28,400 nucleotides of DNA from Lachnospiraceae bacterium UBA7086 (GTDB taxonomy: Bacteria > Bacillota > Clostridia > Lachnospirales > Lachnospiraceae). The translations under genes and the position numbers were made by a program. The stretch spans positions 1 through 28,400 of the forward strand of contig DKZA01000054.1 in the NCBI GenBank assembly GCA_002492525.1, given 5' to 3'. This document shows, in pieces, positions 22,573 through 28,400 of this stretch. Every line of letters begins with the position of its first letter. The first letter of the stretch is position 1. Below the pieces are notes generated by a model. The model was not told where the DNA came from. It did not search any database and saw nothing but the letters and a program-made list of their open reading frames with translations.

Positions 22573-24882
22573 CTATTTCAGCTTCCAGATATCCCGATTG
22601 TATTCTGCGATTGTCCTGTCGGATGAAAAGAATCCGGCTTTGGCAATATTGACTAACATCATTTTCCTCCACTTCCTCTGATCCTCATAGTCTGCCATCA
22701 TCTTATCTTTTGTGGCAATGTAATCCTCCAGATCCAAAAGCGTCATAAACCAATCTTTGTTGAGAAGCTCCTTGTAGAGCCTCTCCAGATTCTTCTTATG
22801 CCCTACTTTCAAAGCTTCCTTGCTGACAATAAAATCAACTGCTTCCTTGATGACGGGACTCTTTTCATAATATTCTTTCGCCACATAGTCCGCCTTCTCA
22901 TAATGTTTGATGACCGCTTCGGATTTCTCGCCAAAGATATAGATGTTGTCATCTCCCACCAGTTCATGAATCTCCACATTGGCACCGTCGGAGGTACCCA
23001 GGGTAACCGCGCCGTTTAACATGAACTTCATGTTGCCCGTACCGGAAGCCTCTTTGGAAGCCAGGGAAATCTGCTCGGAAATATCACATGCCGGAATCAT
23101 CTTCTCTGCATATGCCACGTTGTAGTTTTCCACCATCAACACTGTCATGTAAGGACTCACCTCTGGATCCTTATTCACAATCTCCTGCAGCACCAGCAAC
23201 AGATGAATGATATCCTGAGCAATCACATAAGCAGGCGCTGCCTTCGCTCCAAAAATAAAAGTCATCGGTCTGACAGGTTTCTTGCCGCTCTTAATCTCCA
23301 GATATTTGTGAATGATATAGAGCGCGTTCATCTGCTGACGCTTATACTCATGCAGTCTCTTGCTCTGGATATCGAAGATAGAATCGGGATTTAAGGTCAC
23401 ACCCTCTACCTCCTTCACATAAGCTGCCAGATCCATCTTGCGATTCATCTTAATCTGTGCAATACGTTCAAGCACCGCATCATCATCAATATAAGCAAGC
23501 AGTTTCTCCAGCTTATCGGCATCTTTCTTATAACCGTCCCCAATCGTCTCGGAGAGGAATCCTGCCAGTTCTCTGTTACAGGACATAAGCCATCTTCTGA
23601 AAGTAATACCGTTAGTCTTATTATTGAATTTCTCAGGATAAATCTTATAAAATGCGTTTAACTCTGTATTCTTTAAAATCTCTGTATGGATTGCCGCCAC
23701 GCCATTGACCGAAAATCCATAATGAATGTCAATGTGTGCCATATGCACTCTGTCATCCTCATCAATGATCTGTACCTTAGGATCCTTATACTTTGCCGCC
23801 ACTCTCTTATCCAGCTCCTTGATGATAGGTACCAGCTGGGGCACTACCTTTTCCAGATATGCCAAAGGCCATTTCTCAAGTGCTTCCGCCAGAATGGTAT
23901 GATTCGTATATGCACAAGTCTTACTGACAACCTCAATGGCCTCATCCATAGTAAATGCCTTCTCGTCCACCAGAATCCTGATCAGCTCCGGAATCACCAT
24001 GGTAGGATGGGTATCATTAATCTGGATTACCGCATGTTCATACATCCTGCGAAGATCATATTTCTTCTCCTTCATCTCCTTCAGGATCAGTTGTGCGGCA
24101 TTGCTCACCATAAAATACTGTTGATAGATCCGCAGCAGGTTCCCTGCCTCGTCAGAGTCATCGGGATACAGAAATAAAGTCAGATTCTTTTCAATATCTT
24201 CTTTGTCAAAGTCAATTCCTTTTTTTACCAGACCTTCATCCAGTGTTTCCAGATCAAACAATCTCAATTTATTGACACCATTGTCATATCCGACCACATC
24301 TATATCATAAAGTCTTGATGTGACCTTTTTCTCTCCGAAAGCCACCTCGAACGTAGTGTCAGTTTTGGTAAGCCAGGACTGCTCCTCAATCCAGTCATTC
24401 TTTTCCGCTGTCTGCAATTTATTCCTGAACACCTGCTTAAAGAGTCCAAAATGATAGTTTAGACCGATACCTTCTCCCGGCAGACCAAGTGAGGCTATGG
24501 AATCTAAGAAGCATGCCGCCAGACGTCCCAATCCGCCGTTACCCAGCGAAGGTTCCGGCTCTATCTCCTCGATTACCGAAAGCTGCTTGCCATTCTTTGC
24601 AAGGATCTTCTCCAGATTCTCGTACACCCCTAAATTGATCAGATTATTGGACATAAGCTTACCGATCAGGAATTCCGCAGAAATATAATAAATCTTCTTT
24701 TCCCCCTCGATTGGTTCGGATACCTCCATCAATCTTTTGGAAAGCTGTAAAATACTGTAATACAGTTCTTCATTACTGCAATCGGCAATTGATTTGCCAT
24801 AACCGCTCTGTGTCTGGTGCTCCAGTTCCTTTTCCAGATTCATCACCAGGACGTCTCTTTTCAGATTGCTTGCCTGTGTCAT
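22573..24882 (-). CDS. glgP: Glycogen/starch/alpha-glucan phosphorylase
   Basis: PLP enzyme releasing glucose-1-phosphate from alpha-1,4-glucan. 769 aa, somewhat shorter than the usual 790-830 because of a short N-terminus. Active-site landmarks: EPEPSLGNGGLGRLAACFLDS (about 108-128), INDTHPTMVIPEL, KTNGITFRRWL, and the PLP signature EASGTGNMKFMLNG with the lysine at about K619; SDGANVEI follows. The start ATG 24882 has AGGAGGAG upstream. It follows the LacI-family gene by 46 nt with no terminator or promoter between, so it is very likely in the same operon and under the same operators. Substrate preference (glycogen or maltodextrin) cannot be told from sequence. Confidence 0.96.
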   Translation of the reverse strand: MTQASNLKRDVLVMNLEKELEHQTQSGYGKSIADCSNEELYYSILQLSKRLMEVSEPIEGEKKIYYISAEFLIGKLMSNNLINLGVYENLEKILAKNGKQLSVIEEIEPEPSLGNGGLGRLAACFLDSIASLGLPGEGIGLNYHFGLFKQVFRNKLQTAEKNDWIEEQSWLTKTDTTFEVAFGEKKVTSRLYDIDVVGYDNGVNKLRLFDLETLDEGLVKKGIDFDKEDIEKNLTLFLYPDDSDEAGNLLRIYQQYFMVSNAAQLILKEMKEKKYDLRRMYEHAVIQINDTHPTMVIPELIRILVDEKAFTMDEAIEVVSKTCAYTNHTILAEALEKWPLAYLEKVVPQLVPIIKELDKRVAAKYKDPKVQIIDEDDRVHMAHIDIHYGFSVNGVAAIHTEILKNTELNAFYKIYPEKFNNKTNGITFRRWLMSCNRELAGFLSETIGDGYKKDADKLEKLLAYIDDDAVLERIAQIKMNRKMDLAAYVKEVEGVTLNPDSIFDIQSKRLHEYKRQQMNALYIIHKYLEIKSGKKPVRPMTFIFGAKAAPAYVIAQDIIHLLLVLQEIVNKDPEVSPYMTVLMVENYNVAYAEKMIPACDISEQISLASKEASGTGNMKFMLNGAVTLGTSDGANVEIHELVGDDNIYIFGEKSEAVIKHYEKADYVAKEYYEKSPVIKEAVDFIVSKEALKVGHKKNLERLYKELLNKDWFMTLLDLEDYIATKDKMMADYEDQRKWRKMMLVNIAKAGFFSSDRTIAEYNRDIWKLK

Positions 24883-24928
24883 TTTTACTCCTCCTACATT
24901 CTGCTTTTATGGTTTTAAAGTTTCTATG

Positions 24929-25918
24929 TTATGCCAAAACATCCGTATATTTCATTCTCACCAGTTCATAATCCAGCACGATCTGCTGCCCGTCACCGCC
25001 CTCCAGCAGTCTTTTTAACTCTTTGGCTGCCTCCGATGCAATACGCTTAAAATCCTGACGCACCGTGTTCATCTGCTTCCCCGCATATCCCATCAGGGTA
25101 ATACCGTCAAATCCGCACACCGGGCGGAAAATATCCATTTCCATCAATGCTTTCATGGCTCCGATAGCCATCAGATCAGAAGCGCACACCACGATATCCT
25201 TTTTTCTGGCATACCGAAAGGTCAGATTTCTGGCCTGCAATTCGGAGAATTCTCCGTTTCTGACTAACAGCGTGATATTCTTCTCTTCCGCGAGCTGCAC
25301 GATTCCTTTCAGGCGTTCCTCCGTGACATAGCCGTTCTTTTTGCCCGCAAGATAAAGAATACTCTTTCCTTTGTTTTCATAAAGCGTCTTCTTGGCCACA
25401 TCGTACTGGGCTCTGGCCTGGTCTATCCACACGGAAGAAGTATTCTTATTTACAATAGGCACATCCACTGCCACAATCTTAAATATCTCCGTGTCGATCA
25501 GTTTCTGCAGCACCCTGTCATCCTTTGACATGCCAAAGATAATCAGGCCCGTAATACTCTGAGACTGTAAATAGCGTATCACCTCCTCCAGGCTTTTATT
25601 CTTAAGCATGGAATAAAACACCGTGATCACATCCAGATTCAACTCCACAGCCTGATTTATCGTGCCCGCCATATACTGCATATTAATCTCATCCACTGCC
25701 TGGGATACATTGTCCAGATTCATCAAAAGTGCTACTCTGCCCGACTGTTTCGAGGACAAGGCCGCCGCAACAGAATTGGGAACAAAATTCAATTCCGCAA
25801 CCGCTTCATTTACTTTTTTTTTCGTTGCCTCACTGACATTCGGATAATGATTCAATACCTTGGATACGGTAGAAATTGCCACTCCCGCATGTTTTGCAAC
25901 ATCCTTAATCGATACCAT
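24929..25918 (-). CDS. LacI-family transcriptional regulator
   Basis: 329 aa. DNA-binding domain MVSIKDVAKHAGVAISTVSKVLN at the N-terminus with the hinge around 50-60 (FVPNSVAAAL), then a periplasmic-binding-like sensor domain (about 62-320) including IIFGMSKDD, VWIDQARAQYDVAKK and the late CASDLMAIGAMKAL. ATG 25918 is used: it gives the standard family N-terminus and has GGAAGA upstream, whereas ATG 25930 and 25942 lack a site. Two operator-like palindromes lie just downstream of its promoter, indicating autoregulation. As glgP is next in the transcript, a maltodextrin or other glycogen-related sugar is a reasonable but unproven effector. Confidence 0.94.
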   Translation of the reverse strand: MVSIKDVAKHAGVAISTVSKVLNHYPNVSEATKKKVNEAVAELNFVPNSVAAALSSKQSGRVALLMNLDNVSQAVDEINMQYMAGTINQAVELNLDVITVFYSMLKNKSLEEVIRYLQSQSITGLIIFGMSKDDRVLQKLIDTEIFKIVAVDVPIVNKNTSSVWIDQARAQYDVAKKTLYENKGKSILYLAGKKNGYVTEERLKGIVQLAEEKNITLLVRNGEFSELQARNLTFRYARKKDIVVCASDLMAIGAMKALMEMDIFRPVCGFDGITLMGYAGKQMNTVRQDFKRIASEAAKELKRLLEGGDGQQIVLDYELVRMKYTDVLA

Positions 25919-25952
25919 GGTTTCTTCCATTCTGAAAAACAATATTTCTTTC

Positions 25953-25980
25953 GGAAAACATTTTCCGGAAATCGTTTTCC
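25953..25980. promoter_or_regulatory. Two tandem LacI-type operators
   Basis: GGAAAACATTTTCC (25953-25966) and GGAAATCGTTTTCC (25967-25980) abut exactly. On the - strand both fit GGAAAAYGWTTTCC with the central YG typical of LacI-family sites. The second site begins on the predicted transcription start (25980) of the lacI-glgP unit. Confidence 0.75.
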
Positions 25981-25986
25981 AAAATC

Positions 25987-26015
25987 ATCATATAACAAAA
26001 GAGTGGTTTTGTAAA
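25987..26015 (-). promoter_or_regulatory. Promoter for lacI-glgP, in the pfp terminator
   Basis: On the - strand: TTTACA at 26015-26010, 17-nt spacer, TATGAT at 25992-25987. The -35 occupies the loop and three arm bases of the terminator hairpin. Confidence 0.65.
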
Positions 26016-26026
26016 CCACTCTTTTG
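25996..26026 (-). terminator. Terminator hairpin after pfp
   Basis: 14-bp perfect stem, arms 25996-26009 and 26013-26026 (CAAAAGAGTGGTTT and complement), 3-nt loop, 30 nt after the pfp stop. T4 lies in the stem end, then GTTATAT follows on the - strand. The + strand side runs into A-rich DNA. Confidence 0.65.
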
Positions 26027-26056
26027 AAAAAAATATGAAAAAACTTTATAACTATC

Positions 26057-27283
26057 TTATTTGCGTACCAGATGTCTCGGTGTACCATTGACATACAGAG
26101 GCTGGAGTTCACCCATGATAAGCGGTCTCGCATATTTCTCATAACCTTCTGTCAGACCCTTGCCGTCTGCCGTAATCCACTCATCGGGAACCTTTCTCTC
26201 CACGTTAGCAATCGCATGAATATCAAAAGCACTGGTGCCGCACTGATAAGGGTCATCCCCGTTTCTGTCAAGGGTGATCATCATGCCGGTCTTACCTTCT
26301 TCGGCAGCCATCACCGCATCATGTCCTACCTGGAACGCCTCGTTAATATCCGTCAAAGATGCCAGATGAGTAGCCGCTCTCTGCAATGTGGAGAACTCGA
26401 TTGCACGGGTCTTTAATCCTGTCTCCGCTGCAATCTTATCTGCCAGCATAACCGCTGTACCGGACATCTGCTTATGTCCGAAAGCGTCTACAGCCACTTC
26501 TTTGCCAAGTTCGCAGACATATCTGCCGTCCGCTACATGAACACCCTCGGACACGGCAATGACAACGGAAGATTTCTTCGCCGCCAGCTCTTTCACATCT
26601 GCCATAAATTTATCAATATCAAATACTTTCTCAGGAAGATAAATCGCATCGCATCCCTCACAGTCGTCTCCCTTAGCCAGTGCTGCTGCCGCTGTAAGCC
26701 ATCCTGCATTACGTCCCATGATCTCCACGATACAGATGGTAGGCTTCTTTGCACCAAAGGAAGCATTATCTCTGATAATCTCCTTTATGGATGTAGCGAT
26801 ATATTTTGCTGCGGAACCATAACCCGGGCAGTGGTCTGTCACCGGCAGATCGTTGTCTATGGTCTTGGGAACACCCATGAATCTCTGTGGTTTGTTGTGC
26901 GCAGCCGCATAATCGGACAACATCTTAACTGTATCCATGGAATCGTTGCCGCCTGCGTAGAACAGGCACTCAATATCATGTTTCTCCATGATCTCAAAGA
27001 CCTTCTCATAGACATCTTCATGGCCTTCGATCTGAGGCATTTTAAAACGGCAGGAGCCCAGAAACGCAGAGGGAGTTCTCTTCAAGAGCTCAATTCCCGT
27101 CTCGTCATCCAGATACTCTGCAAGATCGATCATCTTGTCTTCCAGAAATCCTTCAATACCATGCACCATACCATAAATCTTCTTAACACCCAGTTTCTTC
27201 GCAGCCGCATACACACCTGCTACAGAAGAATTGATAACGGCTGTAGGGCCGCCTGACTGACCAACAACAATATTTCCTTTCAT
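26057..27283 (-). CDS. pfp: 6-phosphofructokinase, pyrophosphate-dependent type
   Basis: Phosphorylates fructose-6-phosphate to fructose-1,6-bisphosphate. 408 aa, longer than the 320-aa ATP-dependent PfkA. N-terminal phosphate loop GQSGGPTAVINSS (8-20). The phosphoryl-donor residues are of the PPi type: GGNDS (111-115, Asp at the position that is Gly in ATP enzymes) and PKTIDND (139-145, Lys instead of Gly). Also EIMGRNAGWLTAA near 189-201 and the late FSTLQRAATHLAS. The start ATG 27283 has AAAGGAG about 11 nt upstream. Donor assignment is from these residues only. It precedes the lacI-glgP unit, linking glycolysis and glucan breakdown, and diverges from a degV gene. Confidence 0.95.
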   Translation of the reverse strand: MKGNIVVGQSGGPTAVINSSVAGVYAAAKKLGVKKIYGMVHGIEGFLEDKMIDLAEYLDDETGIELLKRTPSAFLGSCRFKMPQIEGHEDVYEKVFEIMEKHDIECLFYAGGNDSMDTVKMLSDYAAAHNKPQRFMGVPKTIDNDLPVTDHCPGYGSAAKYIATSIKEIIRDNASFGAKKPTICIVEIMGRNAGWLTAAAALAKGDDCEGCDAIYLPEKVFDIDKFMADVKELAAKKSSVVIAVSEGVHVADGRYVCELGKEVAVDAFGHKQMSGTAVMLADKIAAETGLKTRAIEFSTLQRAATHLASLTDINEAFQVGHDAVMAAEEGKTGMMITLDRNGDDPYQCGTSAFDIHAIANVERKVPDEWITADGKGLTEGYEKYARPLIMGELQPLYVNGTPRHLVRK

Positions 27284-27355
27284 TTAGCTGTCTCTCCTTT
27301 GATTATTTTCTGTTTTATTGTAGGTTATCATTGATGTCCAACCAACATCACAACG

Positions 27356-27384
27356 ATTATACCAAATATTCTCAGGCAAAACAA
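27356..27384 (-). promoter_or_regulatory. Promoter for pfp
   Basis: On the - strand: TTGTTT at 27384-27379, 17-nt spacer, TATAAT at 27361-27356. The leader is about 65 nt. Confidence 0.6.
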
Positions 27385-27392
27385 GTACTTGT
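27381..27392. repeat. 12-bp perfect palindrome at the pfp -35
   Basis: ACAAGTACTTGT overlaps the pfp -35 hexamer and lies 10 bp upstream of the degV -35, so one bound protein could affect both promoters. No regulator is identified. Confidence 0.4.
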
Positions 27393-27401
27393 AAATGTTC
27401 A

Positions 27402-27430
27402 TTGTATTTGTCGGATAAACATGGTAGACT
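27402..27430 (+). promoter_or_regulatory. Possible promoter for the degV gene
   Basis: TTGTAT at 27402-27407, 17-nt spacer, TAGACT at 27425-27430. The leader is about 80 nt; other AT-rich alternatives exist downstream. Confidence 0.4.
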
Positions 27431-27516
27431 CATAAATGTAACTATAGAAACTATAAAACCATTCTTGTTGTATCACAAAACTATCAACAATAAAGAAACA
27501 AATCAAAGGAGTATTT

Positions 27517-28400
27517 ATGGGCGAATACATTATCAGTTGTTGTTCTACCGCAGATCTTTCTGCACAGCATTTTAAGAAGAGAAACATCTCTTATATCTGT
27601 TTCCACTATGAATTGAACGGTGTACAATACAGCGATGACCTGGGCAAATCCATGTCCTTCGATCAGTTTTATCAGGCTATGGCTGACGGCGCGGATACCA
27701 AGACATCCCAGATCAATGTGGCAGAGTTTACGGAATATTTTGAGCCTTTTCTCAAACAGGGAAAAGATATTTTACATCTAAGTTTATCTTCCGGCATCTC
27801 CGGCGTTGTCAATTCCGCCATGACCGCTAAGAACAATCTGGAGGAACAGTATCCTGACAGAAAGATTTATATCGTGGATTCCTTTGCCGCTTCTTCCGGA
27901 TACGGTCTCCTGATGGATAAACTGGCCGACCTGCGTGATGAGGGTATGTCTCTGGAAGACTTATATAACTGGGCTATAGAGAACCGTTTGAAACTCAACC
28001 ACTGGTTCTTTTCTACTGACCTGACCTTCTACATCCGTGGCGGCCGCATTTCCAAAACCTCCGGCTTTATCGGCGGTATGTTGAATATCTGCCCCCTTCT
28101 GAATGTGGATCATCTGGGGCGGCTGATTCCCCGCTACAAGATCCGCACCAAGCGCAAGGTCATTCACACCATCGTCGATAAAATGGAAGAATGTCTGGAA
28201 GAAGGAACCGCATACAACGGCAAATGCTATATCTCCCAATCGGCCTGCTACGAAGACGCCAGAGCCGTGGCTGATTTGATTGAAGAGCGTTTCCCGCATC
28301 TTGACGGCAAAGTTCTCATCAATAATATCGGCACTACGATTGGTGCCCACACCGGGCCCGGTACGGTAGCCGTATTCTTCTGGGGCAAAAAAAGGGTTGA
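27517..28400 (+). CDS. DegV family protein (3' end cut by window edge)
   Basis: Fatty-acid-binding fold; in characterised Firmicutes, DegV/FakB proteins present fatty acids to the kinase FakA. 294 complete codons lie in the window and the frame is still open at the edge; family members are about 280-300 aa, so only a few residues are missing. Motifs: TKTSQ (61-65) and LSLSSGISG (88-96), which form the lipid-headgroup pocket, GGRI (175-178) and IGAHTGPGT near the end (about 275-283). The start ATG 27517 has AAAGGAG about 5 nt upstream. It diverges from pfp with a 233-bp shared spacer. No fakA is seen here, so the partner must be elsewhere. Confidence 0.93.
   Translation, partial: MGEYIISCCSTADLSAQHFKKRNISYICFHYELNGVQYSDDLGKSMSFDQFYQAMADGADTKTSQINVAEFTEYFEPFLKQGKDILHLSLSSGISGVVNSAMTAKNNLEEQYPDRKIYIVDSFAASSGYGLLMDKLADLRDEGMSLEDLYNWAIENRLKLNHWFFSTDLTFYIRGGRISKTSGFIGGMLNICPLLNVDHLGRLIPRYKIRTKRKVIHTIVDKMEECLEEGTAYNGKCYISQSACYEDARAVADLIEERFPHLDGKVLINNIGTTIGAHTGPGTVAVFFWGKKRV

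Noticed and set aside
26474..27256. 260-aa open frame on the + strand opposite pfp
   Set aside because: Antisense to a well-conserved enzyme; no ribosome binding site.
1..28400. CRISPR array, insertion sequence or prophage
   Set aside because: No regularly spaced repeats, transposase, integrase or phage structural genes seen on either strand.

Overview
The window looks like a chromosomal segment of a Clostridia (Firmicutes) genome, most plausibly a flagellated Lachnospiraceae. Grounds: the canonical Gram-positive order rpmG-secE-nusG-rplK-rplA ... rplJ-rplL-rpoB-rpoC-rpsL-rpsG, strong AGGAGG ribosome binding sites, sigma-A promoters with 17-nt spacers, a PPi-type phosphofructokinase and a FliD-like protein. 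The family assignment is inference from protein character; no rRNA is present to confirm it. No CRISPR, IS element, prophage or tRNA was seen.

Region 1 (1-14937, all on the - strand) is the transcription/translation block. Reading with transcription: promoter at 14909-14937, rpmG, secE, nusG, rplK, rplA, a strong terminator (12408-12441), then two interposed non-ribosomal genes (a membrane-anchored CapA-family protein and an unrecognised 225-aa coiled-coil protein). Then come a new promoter, the L10 leader with its attenuator, rplJ, rplL, a hairpin, an rpoB promoter, rpoB, rpoC, a terminator containing the rpsL promoter, rpsL, and rpsG, which runs off the left edge about two codons short of its end.

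Region 2 (14938-16782): a 540-bp AT-rich divergent spacer leads to a + strand FliD-like gene with a long structured leader and a clean terminator. A two-hairpin palindromic element follows; a similar one lies between nusG and rplK.

Region 3 (16785-22540): on the - strand, an acyl-CoA carboxyltransferase subunit with an elaborate operator/promoter region, and a Cro/C1-type HTH gene overlapping glf (UDP-galactopyranose mutase). Divergent from these are two tandem paralogous GT2-TPR glycosyltransferases on the + strand. Galactofuranose supply plus glycosyltransferases suggests surface glycan or protein glycosylation.

Region 4 (22573-28400): pfp, a LacI-family regulator and glycogen phosphorylase (glgP) lie in that transcription order on the - strand, a sugar/glycogen catabolic module. 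The lacI promoter sits in the pfp terminator and is followed by two tandem operator-like palindromes. A DegV-family gene diverges from pfp and runs off the right edge.

A theme of the window is compact intergenic DNA in which the -35 of one gene lies inside the terminator hairpin or U-tract of the gene before it (rpoC/rpsL, rplA/capA, pfp/lacI, and a related dyad at glf/carboxyltransferase). No clearly new multi-gene system is evident. The best leads are regulatory: the lacI operators, the apparently leaderless capA gene, the GGA-loop leader of the FliD-like gene, the carboxyltransferase operator region and the two-hairpin repeat.
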